This document shows, in pieces, positions 51,157 through 61,201 of a stretch of 64,000 nucleotides of DNA. The stretch spans positions 62,001 to 126,000 of the forward strand of contig JBMYND010000003.1 of assembly GCA_049597955.1 (NCBI GenBank), in the 5' to 3' direction. The notes beneath the pieces were generated by a model. The model searched no databases. It was not told where the DNA came from and worked only from the letters and a program-made list of their open reading frames with translations. Source of the DNA: JAYPAN01 sp049597955 (GTDB lineage Bacteria > Pseudomonadota > Alphaproteobacteria > RS24). Made by a program: the position numbers and the translations under genes. The number at the start of each line of letters is the position of its first letter. Position 1 is the stretch's first letter.

Positions 51157-52196
51157 AAACCGCTGCCCATCAGGTCGATAATTTTCTGCGCAGCGTAACG
51201 CCGGAAAATGCACCGCGGCTGATACTGGTCTATGGCCCGGACAGTGGCGGCGTCAGTGAAATCATCCAGACATTGCGGCGCATTTATCTGGGGCCGGAGG
51301 CCGACCCGCTGCAATTGGCGCAAATTGACGAGCGCGATTTATCCGGCGACCGCGCCGCCCTGGCCACGGAAGCCGCCGCCATCCCGATGTTTGGCGGCCA
51401 TAAGCTGGTGCATGTGCGCGGTGGCGGCGCGCCGGTCAGCGCGGCTGTGGCGCATTATTTGGAGAACCCTTCCCCCGACGCGCTGGTGCTGGTCGAGGCC
51501 GGTGCGCTGAAACCGTCAAGCGGTTTGCGCAAGGCGGTGGAGGCCAGCAAACAAGCCATGGCGCTGCCTTGCTATGAGCTGGACGCGCGCGATATGGCGC
51601 GGTTGGCGCGTGACTATCTGGAAAAGCAAGGGCTGAATATTGAAGCCGCCGCCTTGCAAGCATTGGTCGGCATGTTGGCGACAGACCGAGGCATATTGCA
51701 ACGCGAGCTTGAAAGGCTGGTGCTGTTTATGGGCACGGAAGCCGCCCTTGTGACCATGGATGATATTGATGCCGCTATGGGCGATATTGCTCAAAGCTCG
51801 GTCGATGCGCTGGTTGATAATATTGCCCTCGGCAAGATTGATGCCGCCGACCAGGCGCTTGACCGGCTGGTCACGGGCGGGCGTTCCGTATCCAGCCTGC
51901 TCGGTGCCATTCGCGGCCATTTCCAGATTTTGCATCTGGCCGCCGCGATGAAAGAAAAAGGCCTGCGGGAGCAACAGATTTTTGCCGGCTTTCGGCCGCC
52001 CTTGCATTTTCGCCGCAAACCATTGGTGACACGCCAGCTTGAGCTTTGGAGCAGCGGCAAAATCTCTCGCGCGCTGACTTTGTTGCAAGATGCCGAACGC
52101 TTCAGCCGCAGTGGCGCAATATCCGGCGCGCCGGGGTTGGATGATGCGCAAGCCGGGCAAGTATTGTTGCGGATTGCCCGCGCCGCCCGCCTCTAA
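51153..52196 (+). CDS. holA: DNA polymerase III subunit delta
   Basis: HolA opens the beta clamp within the clamp loader. The 347-residue protein has PRLILVYGPDSGGVSEIIQ at the N-terminus (a degenerate P-loop), FGGHKLVHVRGGG, a helical middle domain (LATDRGILQRELERLVLFMG) and C-terminal AQSSVDALVDNIALGKIDAADQALDRL. It converges with parB over a 14-base gap. Confidence 0.94.
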   Translation: MKTAAHQVDNFLRSVTPENAPRLILVYGPDSGGVSEIIQTLRRIYLGPEADPLQLAQIDERDLSGDRAALATEAAAIPMFGGHKLVHVRGGGAPVSAAVAHYLENPSPDALVLVEAGALKPSSGLRKAVEASKQAMALPCYELDARDMARLARDYLEKQGLNIEAAALQALVGMLATDRGILQRELERLVLFMGTEAALVTMDDIDAAMGDIAQSSVDALVDNIALGKIDAADQALDRLVTGGRSVSSLLGAIRGHFQILHLAAAMKEKGLREQQIFAGFRPPLHFRRKPLVTRQLELWSSGKISRALTLLQDAERFSRSGAISGAPGLDDAQAGQVLLRIARAARL

Positions 52197-52210
52197 GCGA
52201 AAAATCGCGC

Positions 52211-53179
52211 CTAGCTGCGCGCCAGCAAGACAGCGACCAGCCCGTCAAGCTGCTCAAGCGAGCGATAATCAATCCGCACCGCGCCGCCCTTATCGCCGCC
52301 CTTATCGTCAATTTGCACGTTCAGGCCAAGCGCATCGGCCAAGGTTTTTTCCAGGGCCCGCGTATCGGCGTCTTTTTCACCCATTTTAGGGGTTTTGCTG
52401 CCTGTGTCGGTATTTTCACCACTCGCCTTGCCGGCCGCCAGCTTTTCTGCCTGCCGGACACTAAGCCCTTGTTTTACAATTATTTCTGCCAGTTTCTCCG
52501 ACTCTTTATGGGCCAGAATCGCGCGCGCATGACCGGCTGACAGCGCCCCGGATATGAGATAATCGCGGATTTTGGCACTGGCCCCGGCCAACCGCAATGT
52601 ATTGGCAATATGGCTGCGGCTTTTGCCAATAATTTCCGCCAAATCAGCCTGCGTATAGGCGAATTCATCGATAAGCCGTTGATATCCTTCGGCTTCTTCA
52701 ACCGGGTTCAAATCAGCACGCTGCACATTCTCGACAATGCCAATTTCCAGCGCCTCGCTGTCCGACAAGTCACGAATAAGCACTGGCACATTGTGTAATT
52801 GCGCCTGCTGCGCTGCCCGCCAGCGCCGCTCACCGGCAATGATTTCATATTGCCCATCTGAAAGCGGGCGCACCAGCAAAGGCTGTAAGATGCCGCTTTT
52901 CTTGAAAGATTCGGCCAGACCGGCCAATTCATCAGCGTCGAAATGGCGTCTTGGCTGGAACTTTCCGGGCTGCAAAAGCGCGATACCCAGCATTGTCGGC
53001 GCGGCCTGACCATTGGCGGCAGGCGCCTCGCCATTTGCCGCATCACTGTTTGCCACATCACGCTGTGAAAGGCCGGTGGCGGGCGGGGCACCAACAGCCT
53101 GCGCCGGTTGCGGCGATACCGGATTGTCGCCAATCAGCGCCGACAGGCCGCGCCCCAAGCCTCTTTTTTTCTCACTCAT
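52211..53179 (-). CDS. parB: Chromosome-partitioning protein ParB
   Basis: The 322-residue CTPase/DNA-binding protein has an N-terminal RGLGRGLSALIGD box for ParA contact, and the GERRWRAAQ and SDSEALEIGIVENVQRADLNPVEEAEGYQRL CTP-binding and helix-turn-helix regions. HTH residues continue in FAYTQADLAEIIGKSRSHIANTLRL. A C-terminal dimerisation tail follows. The start at 53179 is supported by GAGG upstream. It lies 47 bases after parA and binds the two parS sites nearby. Confidence 0.96.
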   Translation of the reverse strand: MSEKKRGLGRGLSALIGDNPVSPQPAQAVGAPPATGLSQRDVANSDAANGEAPAANGQAAPTMLGIALLQPGKFQPRRHFDADELAGLAESFKKSGILQPLLVRPLSDGQYEIIAGERRWRAAQQAQLHNVPVLIRDLSDSEALEIGIVENVQRADLNPVEEAEGYQRLIDEFAYTQADLAEIIGKSRSHIANTLRLAGASAKIRDYLISGALSAGHARAILAHKESEKLAEIIVKQGLSVRQAEKLAAGKASGENTDTGSKTPKMGEKDADTRALEKTLADALGLNVQIDDKGGDKGGAVRIDYRSLEQLDGLVAVLLARS

Positions 53180-53226
53180 CTCTGCCTCTTTCATTTCTGA
53201 CGGATTTATGCCGCCCCTTTGCGCTC

Positions 53227-54072
53227 TTATGCTGCTTTGCCGCGTGTTTCTTCGCGCTGTATCAGCTCCGATGCCAGCCGCATATAGGCCTGGCTGCCAG
53301 CGCATTTATGGTCATAAAGCAAAGCCGGTTTACCAAAGCTGGGCGCTTCGGAAACCCGCACATTGCGCGGAATCACGCTTTGATAGACCAGCTCACCGAA
53401 ATGACCGCGCACATCATTTTCCACCTGTCCCGACAAATTATTGCGCAAATCGAACATGGTCAGCACAATGCCCTGAATATCGAGCGCCGGATTCAAGCTG
53501 TCGCGCACCTGCTCTATGGTTTGCAAAAGCTGGCTCAGGCCTTCAAGGGCAAAAAACTCGCATTGCAATGGCACCAGCACGGATTGGGCGGCGACCATAG
53601 CGTTCAGCGTCAGCATGTTGAGCGATGGCGGGCAGTCAATCAGAATATATTTATAGGATTTGCCAGCGCCGCCATTGGCCTGAAATGCGGCAATTTCATC
53701 GGCCAAACGGTGCAAGCGGCGCGGATTTTCGGCCAGCTCTACCTCTATACCAAGCAAATCCATACTGGCCGGCAATAAGTCAAAGCCCGGCACGGCAGTC
53801 GCACAAATCGCCTCAGCCAATGGCACTTCACCCAGCAAGACGTCAAAACTGGTTTTGTCGCGCGCCGCCCGGTCAATGCCCAAGCCAGTGCTGGCATTGC
53901 CCTGCGGGTCAATATCAACCAGCAAAACCGGCACGCCAATGGCGGCTAGCGCCGTGCCAAGATTTATCGCCGTGGTGGTTTTGCCAACGCCGCCTTTCTG
54001 GTTAGCCAGACAAATAATGCGGGGCATTGCGCCATGAGGCATTGGCGTGCGCTCCATATTTGTGTTGTCCAT
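53227..54072 (-). CDS. parA: Chromosome-partitioning ATPase ParA (Soj)
   Basis: The 281-residue Walker-type ATPase has the deviant P-loop KGGVGKTT (26-33), LVDIDPQGNASTGLG and LIDCPPSLNMLTLNAM. It forms nucleotide-dependent gradients that move ParB-parS. The ATG at 54072 is preferred over the TTG at 54078, and a GGGGGG stretch precedes it. It follows rsmG by 78 bases in the minus-strand mnmE-mnmG-rsmG-parA-parB order. Confidence 0.96.
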   Translation of the reverse strand: MDNTNMERTPMPHGAMPRIICLANQKGGVGKTTTAINLGTALAAIGVPVLLVDIDPQGNASTGLGIDRAARDKTSFDVLLGEVPLAEAICATAVPGFDLLPASMDLLGIEVELAENPRRLHRLADEIAAFQANGGAGKSYKYILIDCPPSLNMLTLNAMVAAQSVLVPLQCEFFALEGLSQLLQTIEQVRDSLNPALDIQGIVLTMFDLRNNLSGQVENDVRGHFGELVYQSVIPRNVRVSEAPSFGKPALLYDHKCAGSQAYMRLASELIQREETRGKAA

Positions 54073-54150
54073 TGGCAATCGCCCCCCATTTGGCCCCGCT
54101 CGGCCCCTTTTAGACCTATTTAGCCTTAAACCAGCCGCAATTCAGCGGTT

Positions 54151-54831
54151 TCAAGCATTGGCCTGGCCCGCTACACGCTTGGCCAAACGGTCAATCTGCA
54201 CAATCCGCGCCGTTTCGTCGGTTTGGCTGATATATGTGCTGACTTCTATATCCCATATTTTCTCGGCGCGCGTCAATTCATCTTGCCAGTCGCGGCCTTT
54301 GTGAAGCAGCGCAATTGTGGATGAATTGAAAAACGGCACAATCAGGTCAAGCAAATGCGGCAAATCGGCCAAGGCGCGGGCGCTAATCGCCTGAATACCG
54401 GCCAGAAAGGCGGGGTTTTCTGCCGCCAGCGCCTCAATCCGGCAATTATGCACGCTGGCCGATATGCCGGTTTCGCGGATAACCGCCTGCAAAAATGCCG
54501 ATTTGCGGCGGTCACTTTCTACCAAATGGACATGCGATGTGTCAGGCGACGCATTTTCTGGGCTATCGGCCAGCATAATCGCCAGCACAAGCCCCGGAAA
54601 GCCGCCGCCACTGCCCAAATCGAGCCAGATGCGCCGCTGCGTCCCGGCCAGCGCCAAAAGCTGCGCCGAATCCAACACATGCCGTTGCCAAAATTGCGCC
54701 AGCGTGGCCGGGCCAACCAGATTTATTTTCTGCTGCCATTTGCCAAGCAGAGCCTGATAAGCCAAAAGCCGGGTGATTGTTTCACGTGAAACATCAAATT
54801 GCCGCTCAAATTGCTGCGGGCCCATTTTCAC
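54151..54831 (-). CDS. rsmG: 16S rRNA (guanine(527)-N7)-methyltransferase RsmG (GidB)
   Basis: The 226-residue methyltransferase modifies G527 of 16S rRNA. SAM-binding motif I is LDLGSGGGFPGLVLAIM. The start of the protein, DVSRET at about 14-19, is encoded by the parS site at 54778-54793, the classical parS position in gidB. It lies three bases after mnmG. Confidence 0.96.
   Translation of the reverse strand: MKMGPQQFERQFDVSRETITRLLAYQALLGKWQQKINLVGPATLAQFWQRHVLDSAQLLALAGTQRRIWLDLGSGGGFPGLVLAIMLADSPENASPDTSHVHLVESDRRKSAFLQAVIRETGISASVHNCRIEALAAENPAFLAGIQAISARALADLPHLLDLIVPFFNSSTIALLHKGRDWQDELTRAEKIWDIEVSTYISQTDETARIVQIDRLAKRVAGQANA
54778..54793. other. parS centromere site (first)
   Basis: TGTTTCACGTGAAACA is an exact 16-bp parS palindrome, located inside the 5' part of rsmG and encoding the conserved Asp-Val-Ser-Arg-Glu-Thr. 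ParB (52211-53179) should nucleate here. Confidence 0.95.
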
Positions 54832-54834
54832 GCC

Positions 54835-56721
54835 CTATTCTGCTGCCGCCTGCCGCCCTTTGCGGACATGATGCAGCAAAAGCGTCAGCGCAGCCGGTGT
54901 CATGCCATCCAGCCGCGCCGCCTGCCCCAAAGTGACCGGTCGCGCCGCATCAAGCTTCTGGCGCACTTCCGTGGACAGGCCGGGCAGCGCCAAATAATCC
55001 ATATCTACCGGCAGGCGCAGCGCCTCATCGCGGCGGAAAGCAGCAATATCCGCCTCCTGCCGGTCAAGATAACCGGCATAAAGCGCCTCGGTTTCGATTT
55101 GCGCCCGCACAATCGGCGACCATTCATTCATTTCGGGCCAAATCGCCGCCAGCTTGTCCCAGCCAATATCGGGATAGGCCAATAAATCAATCACATTGCG
55201 GCGCACGCCGTCAGCCCGCAGGGTCAGCCCATGCGCTTGCGCTTGATTGGGGGTCAGCGCCAGGCTGCGCGCCATTTCGCGCGCCGCGTCCAGTGCCGCC
55301 ATTTTCTCAGAAAAAGCCGCCGCCCGCGCCGCCCCGACCAACCCGCAAGCCACGCCCTTGGCGGTCAGCCGCTGGTCAGCATTATCGGCCCGCAAAGTCA
55401 GGCGATATTCGGCCCGCGCGGTAAACATGCGATAAGGCTCAGCCACACCTTTTGTGACCAAATCATCAATCATCACGCCAATATACGCCTCGGCGCGGTC
55501 AAACAGCACGCTGTCCTGCCCGCCCGCCTGGCGGGCCGCGTTCAGCCCGGCCACCAGACCTTGCCCCGCCGCTTCTTCATAACCGGTGGTGCCATTGATT
55601 TGTCCGGCCAAAAACAGCCCCGGCAGGGCTTTCAGCTCCAGACTGGGCAGCAAAGCGCGCGGGTCAACATAATCATATTCAATCGCATAGCCGGGCCGCA
55701 TAATGGTGACATTTTCCAGCCCTTCAATAGTGCGAATAAACGCATCTTGAATATGCGCCGGTAGCGAGGTTGAAATCCCGTTCGGATAAACCGTGGGATC
55801 GTCCAGCCCTTCCGGCTCAAGGAAAATCTGGTGCCGCTTGCGGTCAGGAAACCGCGCCACCTTATCTTCAATTGACGGGCAATAGCGCGGGCCAACCCCC
55901 TGAATTTGGCCGGAATAAACCGCCGATTGGTTTATATTGGCCTGAATAATATCAAATGTCGCCTGATTGGTATGGGTGATATGGCAAACCGTTTGCGGCA
56001 CGCTGATTTGCTCGGTCAAGAAAGAAAATGGCACAGGCTCGGCATCGGCGGGCTGCGCCTCAAGCCGGTCAGTATCAATTGTCCGCCCGTCCAGCCTTGC
56101 CGGTGTGCCGGTTTTCAGCCGCCCCATTGTCATCGCGCCAGTCTCTTCGGCCAGCGCATAAAGCCGCTTGGAAAGCGTGATAGCAGGCTTTTCGCCATGC
56201 CGCCCTGCCGGACGCCGCTCATCGCCAATATGGATAATGCCGTCGAGAAATGTGCCGGTGGTCAGCACCAAAGCGGCGGCCCGAAAAATATCGCCATTTT
56301 CCGTTACCACGCCGCAAGCCCGGCCATTTTCAACGCAAATATCATCAACCGCGGCGGCCAACACTGTCAGATTATCGGTCTCGCCTATGGCTTGCTGCAT
56401 GGCTTGACGATACAGCTTGCGGTCGGCCTGGGTGCGCGGCCCATGCACAGCAGGCCCTTTGCGGCGATTGAGCAAGCGGAATTGAATGCCAGCCGCATCA
56501 GCGACGCGCCCCATCAGCCCATCCAGCGCATCTATTTCGCGCACCAAATGGCCCTTACCAACGCCACCAATAGCGGGATTGCACGACATTTCGCCAATGG
56601 TATCAGCCCGATGGGTGACCAAAAGGGTGCGCGCGCCAAACCGTGCCGCCGCCGCCGCCGCTTCGCAGCCTGCATGGCCGCCGCCAATGACAATCACATC
56701 CCAATTTTGTGTGCTCTGCAT
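54835..56721 (-). CDS. mnmG: tRNA uridine 5-carboxymethylaminomethyl modification enzyme MnmG (GidA)
   Basis: With MnmE, the 628-residue FAD-dependent enzyme makes the 5-carboxymethylaminomethyl group at wobble U34. The Rossmann motif is VIGGGHAGCEAAAAAARFG, and CNPAIGGVGKGHLVREIDALDG and TGYEEAAGQG are conserved. The start at 56721 (MQSTQNWD) is preferred; 56733 is alternative. It lies between mnmE and rsmG. Confidence 0.97.
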   Translation of the reverse strand: MQSTQNWDVIVIGGGHAGCEAAAAAARFGARTLLVTHRADTIGEMSCNPAIGGVGKGHLVREIDALDGLMGRVADAAGIQFRLLNRRKGPAVHGPRTQADRKLYRQAMQQAIGETDNLTVLAAAVDDICVENGRACGVVTENGDIFRAAALVLTTGTFLDGIIHIGDERRPAGRHGEKPAITLSKRLYALAEETGAMTMGRLKTGTPARLDGRTIDTDRLEAQPADAEPVPFSFLTEQISVPQTVCHITHTNQATFDIIQANINQSAVYSGQIQGVGPRYCPSIEDKVARFPDRKRHQIFLEPEGLDDPTVYPNGISTSLPAHIQDAFIRTIEGLENVTIMRPGYAIEYDYVDPRALLPSLELKALPGLFLAGQINGTTGYEEAAGQGLVAGLNAARQAGGQDSVLFDRAEAYIGVMIDDLVTKGVAEPYRMFTARAEYRLTLRADNADQRLTAKGVACGLVGAARAAAFSEKMAALDAAREMARSLALTPNQAQAHGLTLRADGVRRNVIDLLAYPDIGWDKLAAIWPEMNEWSPIVRAQIETEALYAGYLDRQEADIAAFRRDEALRLPVDMDYLALPGLSTEVRQKLDAARPVTLGQAARLDGMTPAALTLLLHHVRKGRQAAAE

Positions 56722-56823
56722 AGTGCCGCCCATAAACCCACTGTTTCGGCTCGACTGACGCCAGGCCGTTTTGGCTATCTAAGCCGCCCCATCGTAAAAC
56801 TCAAGAAAAACATCGCGCCCAAA

Positions 56824-56839
56824 TGTTTCACGTGAAACA
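56824..56839. other. parS centromere site (second)
   Basis: A second exact TGTTTCACGTGAAACA lies in the 159-bp gap between the mnmE stop and the mnmG start, 2.05 kb from the first site and outside any coding frame. Two sites close together are typical of an origin-proximal centromere cluster. Confidence 0.95.
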
Positions 56840-56880
56840 TTGCCGTTTATGCGCGCTGTCTGTCACCGCTGTTTTCGCCC

Positions 56881-58245
56881 CTATTTTCCGATGCAGAAAT
56901 CAGCAAACACAATATCCAGCAAAGCCTCAACATCCACCGCACCGGTAATGCGGCCAAGGCTGCGCATGGCCAGCCGCAAATCTTCGGCGGCCAGCTCAAG
57001 CCCGACACCGGCATTGGCCGCCGCCAAAGCGCGGTCAATCTGCGCCAGCGCCTCAGCCAGCGCGCTATAATGGCGCTCGCGGGTCAAGACCGGCGCTTCC
57101 TGCGCGCCATAAAGCGCGGCCACATCTGCCTGCAAGGCGGCCAAAAGCGCCTCAACACCGGCACCGCTTATTGCTGATATGGCGAAATCTCCGGCCGCAT
57201 TTTTTGCTTTCCCGCCCGGCTCGGCAACCAAATCAATCTTATTCATCACCCGATAGCGTTTGCCTTGCGGCGGCAATGCGGGCAGCTCGGCATCATCATC
57301 TGTATCGACATCGGGCGCTTGCAGCCAGAGCTGAATATCGGCCAGCTCGGCCTGTTGCAGCGCGCGGCGCACGCCCTCACGCTCAATATCATCGCGCGCC
57401 TCGCGCAAACCGGCCGTATCAACCAAAGTCACCGGCACGCCGGCCATCACCATCGCCACTTCCACCACATCCCGTGTGGTGCCGGCACGGGCCGATACGA
57501 TAGCCGCCTCCCTTCCTGCTAAGTTATTGAGAAGACTAGACTTTCCGGCATTTGGCGGGCCCAGAAGCGCAATCCGCAGCCCTTCGCGCAAACGCAGCCC
57601 GCGCTTTTCATTCAATTGCGCCTGCATGGCATCGCGCAAGGCGGGCAGACCGGCCAAGGCGGCGCGGCCCAAACCGCCGGGCAGCTCCTCATCGGCAAAT
57701 TCCAAATCCGCTTCCAAATGCGCCAATGCGGTTTTCAAGCCATCGCGCCAGCCTTCCAGCATATCGCGCAAGCCGCCGCTGAGCTGGCGCAAAGCCTGTT
57801 GCGCCTGTGCGCTGCCCTCAGCATCGACCAAATCGGCAATCGCCTCAGCCGCCGTCAAATCCAGCTTGCCATTCATCACTGCCCGACGGGTGAAATCACC
57901 GCCGGCAGCGGCGGCACAATCAGGCAATTCGGCCAGCACCGCCAGCACCGCCTCCACCGTCGCCGCCCCGCCATGCAAATGCAATTCAACCATATCCTCG
58001 CCGGTAAAACTGTGCGGCGCCATAAAGCGCAAAATAAGTGCCTCATCGACCGGCTGGCCCTGCCCATCGCGCAGTCGCCGTAAGGACGCCATGCGCGGTG
58101 GCGGCAATGTCTTCACCCCCATGGCCCGCAACACGGCGTCGCAAGCCGACCCGCTGAGCCGCACCACCGCCAATGCCGCCCGACCCGGCGGGGTGGACAG
58201 GGCAAAAATCGTCTTTTCCGAATATGCGCCGCTCAACTCTGTCAC
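56881..58245 (-). CDS. mnmE: tRNA modification GTPase MnmE (TrmE)
   Basis: The 454-residue GTPase works with MnmG on wobble uridines. It has an N-terminal folate-binding domain (IFALSTPPGRAALAVVRLSG), a helical domain, and an inserted G domain with P-loop LGPPNAGKSSLLN, DTAGLREARDDIEREG and NKIDL. The C-terminus keeps the invariant Cys in FCIGK. It is the first gene of the minus-strand mnmE-parB run. Confidence 0.97.
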   Translation of the reverse strand: MTELSGAYSEKTIFALSTPPGRAALAVVRLSGSACDAVLRAMGVKTLPPPRMASLRRLRDGQGQPVDEALILRFMAPHSFTGEDMVELHLHGGAATVEAVLAVLAELPDCAAAAGGDFTRRAVMNGKLDLTAAEAIADLVDAEGSAQAQQALRQLSGGLRDMLEGWRDGLKTALAHLEADLEFADEELPGGLGRAALAGLPALRDAMQAQLNEKRGLRLREGLRIALLGPPNAGKSSLLNNLAGREAAIVSARAGTTRDVVEVAMVMAGVPVTLVDTAGLREARDDIEREGVRRALQQAELADIQLWLQAPDVDTDDDAELPALPPQGKRYRVMNKIDLVAEPGGKAKNAAGDFAISAISGAGVEALLAALQADVAALYGAQEAPVLTRERHYSALAEALAQIDRALAAANAGVGLELAAEDLRLAMRSLGRITGAVDVEALLDIVFADFCIGK

Positions 58246-58339
58246 CTCTCACTGCCTTACGCTCAACCATGCGCCCAACCATGCGCCCAGCCATTATTCA
58301 TTGCTGGCCTTGCGCCGATAAGCCGCTAAACTGCCTTTT

Positions 58340-60427
58340 ATGACGACCGATTTCAATCAAAACCGCCTCGCCACCGCCACCAGTCCCTATCTGTTGCAGC
58401 ACAAGGATAATCCGGTGCATTGGCAGCCTTGGGAGGCAGCCGTGTTTGACGAGGCGCGCCGCCGCGATGTGCCCATCCTGCTATCGGTCGGCTATGCGGC
58501 GTGCCATTGGTGTCATGTCATGGCGCATGAAAGCTTTGAAGATGACGAGGTGGCGGCGGTGATGAATGCGCATTATGTCTGCGTCAAGCTTGACCGCGAG
58601 GAGCGCCCCGATATTGATGAGATTTACATGACCGCCCTGTCCATGCTTGGCGAACAAACCGGCTGGCCATTGACGATTTTTATGACGCCGGATGGCAAGC
58701 CGTTTTGGGGCGGCACTTATTTTCCCAAAACGCCGCAATATGGCCGCCCCGGCTTTATTCAGGTTTTGCAGGAATTATCGCGCGTCTGGCACGAAGACCG
58801 AAGCCGCATTGCCAATAATGCCCGCGCCCTGACCGAGGCGCTGACCGCCCGCGCCCGCGCCGATGCCAGGGGCAGCCTGCAACGCGATTTGCCCGCCCGC
58901 GCCGCGCGCTCAATTGCCGCCCATATGGACAGGCAGCGCGGCGGCATGAATGGCGCGCCAAAATTTCCGCAGCCGTTTTTCTATCGCTTTTTGCGCCATC
59001 AGGCACAGCGCGACAATGACACCTCCTTGCAAGAGGCGGTGTGCCTGACCGCCCGGCAAATCTGTCTCGGTGGCATGAATGACCATGTCGGCGGCGGCTT
59101 TGCGCGCTATTCGGTCGATGCCGATTGGCTGGTGCCGCATTTTGAAAAAATGCTCTATGACAATGCGCTGCTTATTGGCCTGCTGGTCGATATGGTGAAA
59201 GATGCGCGCACCGAGCACGGCGCAACCAGCACAGATGCGGCATTGTTCAGCCGCCATTTGACTGCCACGATTGATTGGCTGACCCGCGAGATGACGCTTG
59301 AAAATGGCAGTTTCGCCGCCAGTCTTGATGCTGATACGCAAGGCGAAGAGGGCCTGTTTTATATTTGGCAAAAGCCGGAAATCGAGGCTCTGCTCGGGGC
59401 AGAGGCGCGCGATTTCTGCTACGTCTATAACATTACCGAAGCAGGCAATTTTGAAGGCCGCAACATTCCCAACCGGCTGAAAACTCCGCAAACGCAGCCC
59501 AATGAAGCAGCCTTGCAAGCCAATCTCACCCTGTTGCGCAAAGCCCGCGACACACGCATGCGCCCCGGCCGCGATGATAAATGTCTGGCTGATTGGAATG
59601 CGATGATGATTGTCGCACTCACCGAAGCGGCCTTATGTTTTCGCAATTCCGATTGGCTGGCCATGGCCAAACGTGCCTTTGACGCCTGCATGGCCACATT
59701 GGCGACAAAAGATGGCGGCCTTATGCACAGCACCCGCGACGGCCAGCGCCTTGATATATCACTGGCTGATGATTACGCGCATATGGCGCTGGCCGCCTGC
59801 GCCCTGTTTCAAACCACTGGCGACAGCGCCTATCTCACCTATGCGAAAAACTGGGTGGCGCGGCTCAATGCTGATTATCTTGACCCGGCGCGCGGCGGCT
59901 ATTGTGCCACGCCGGCAGAGGCATCTGATGTGCTGGTACGCAACCGGCCAAGCACCGACAATGCCACCATATCGGCCAATGCAGCGACGCTGGAGGCTTT
60001 GGCACGGCTATGGCACTTAACCGGGGACACAAGCTTTCACGCCGCCGCCACGGCCCTGCGGGAAGCGCTGGGCGGGCTTTTGCCAACCAATTACGTCTCC
60101 ATGACCGGTTTTCTCAATGCCGCCCTGCTGCATGACCATGGCGTCTTGCTGGTTCTGGTCGCCCCCGGCGCTGCCGACCCGCTTTCAGATGCGGCATTGG
60201 CACCCTTGCTGGAGATTGCCGCTTCGCACCGGCTGGCCGGGCTTGTGACATTGGTCACAGCAGATATGGGCGCGCTGTCGCAAGACCATCCGGCTTTCGG
60301 CAAAACCGCCATTGACGGCAAGCCAACCGCCTATATTTGCCATAATCAAAGCTGCCAGCCGCCCGTTACCGAGCCATCCGATTTGCGCGCGGCACTTGAC
60401 GCCCTTATTGCGGGTGGTCACAATTAG
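58340..60427 (+). CDS. YyaL/spermatogenesis-associated-20-like thioredoxin-domain protein
   Basis: The 695-residue protein has an N-terminal thioredoxin-like domain (about 1-165, with ACHWCHVMAHESFEDDEVAAVMN and its CHWC motif) followed by an alpha/alpha-toroid glycosidase-like domain (GGGFARYSVDADWLVPHFEKMLYDNALL, DDKCLADWNAMM). The family is conserved but functionally obscure. The start at 58340 is an ATG with no strong ribosome site. The dienelactone hydrolase gene follows by 26 bases. Confidence 0.92.
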   Translation: MTTDFNQNRLATATSPYLLQHKDNPVHWQPWEAAVFDEARRRDVPILLSVGYAACHWCHVMAHESFEDDEVAAVMNAHYVCVKLDREERPDIDEIYMTALSMLGEQTGWPLTIFMTPDGKPFWGGTYFPKTPQYGRPGFIQVLQELSRVWHEDRSRIANNARALTEALTARARADARGSLQRDLPARAARSIAAHMDRQRGGMNGAPKFPQPFFYRFLRHQAQRDNDTSLQEAVCLTARQICLGGMNDHVGGGFARYSVDADWLVPHFEKMLYDNALLIGLLVDMVKDARTEHGATSTDAALFSRHLTATIDWLTREMTLENGSFAASLDADTQGEEGLFYIWQKPEIEALLGAEARDFCYVYNITEAGNFEGRNIPNRLKTPQTQPNEAALQANLTLLRKARDTRMRPGRDDKCLADWNAMMIVALTEAALCFRNSDWLAMAKRAFDACMATLATKDGGLMHSTRDGQRLDISLADDYAHMALAACALFQTTGDSAYLTYAKNWVARLNADYLDPARGGYCATPAEASDVLVRNRPSTDNATISANAATLEALARLWHLTGDTSFHAAATALREALGGLLPTNYVSMTGFLNAALLHDHGVLLVLVAPGAADPLSDAALAPLLEIAASHRLAGLVTLVTADMGALSQDHPAFGKTAIDGKPTAYICHNQSCQPPVTEPSDLRAALDALIAGGHN

Positions 60428-60453
60428 ATGAATTTCGATGATTGGGGGGAGAG

Positions 60454-61170
60454 ATGACACAATCAGACGCAATACAATCCGAAACCATTTCCATCACCGC
60501 CGAAGGGGGGAGGTTTGACGCTTATCTGGCCCGACCGGCAGCGCCCCATGGCGGTGCTGTCATTGTGATACAAGAAATTTTCGGGGTGAATGAAAATATC
60601 AAGCAAGTCGCCAATTGGCTGGCCGGACAAGGCTATTTGGCCATTGCGCCTGACTTGTTCTGGCGCATTGAGCCCAATGTCGCGCTGACCGACCAATCCG
60701 AGGAAGAATGGCAAAAAGCCTTTGCGCTGATGAATGCTTTTGACGGCGATCAAGGCGTCAAGGATATTCAGGCGGCGATTGACCATGCGCGCGGGCTCGA
60801 TGGCTGCAATGGCAAAGTTGCCACGCTTGGCTTCTGCCTTGGCGGGCGCATGGCTTATTTGGCGGCCACACGCAGCTCGGCTGATGCCAGCATTGGCTAT
60901 TATGGGGTCGGGATTCAGGATATTCTCGATGAAGCAACCAATATCAGCAAGCCGCTTATCCTGCATATTGCCTGTGAAGATGATTTCGTGCCGGCCGAAG
61001 CGCAGGCCGCCATGCATGCCGAGCTTGATGCCAATCCGCATGTCACATTGCATGATTATGAAGGCCAAGACCATGCTTTCACCCGCGAGGGGGGCATGCA
61101 TTATAACGCTGAGGCAACCGCGCTGGCGCATCAGCGCAGCCTTGATTTGCTGGCAACCGCTTTAGCCTAA
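60454..61170 (+). CDS. Dienelactone hydrolase family protein
   Basis: The 238-residue alpha/beta hydrolase has the Cys nucleophile (about residue 128) in LGFCLGGRMAY, the acid in CEDDFVP and the base in GQDHAFTREGG, the dienelactone hydrolase triad. It could hydrolyse dienelactone or a related cyclic ester. The ATG at 60454 is preceded by GGGGGGAGAG. It converges with rho over 31 bases. Confidence 0.93.
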   Translation: MTQSDAIQSETISITAEGGRFDAYLARPAAPHGGAVIVIQEIFGVNENIKQVANWLAGQGYLAIAPDLFWRIEPNVALTDQSEEEWQKAFALMNAFDGDQGVKDIQAAIDHARGLDGCNGKVATLGFCLGGRMAYLAATRSSADASIGYYGVGIQDILDEATNISKPLILHIACEDDFVPAEAQAAMHAELDANPHVTLHDYEGQDHAFTREGGMHYNAEATALAHQRSLDLLATALA

Positions 61171-61201
61171 TGGCTTAACAGGCCAACAGCCGATAGCAGG
61201 G

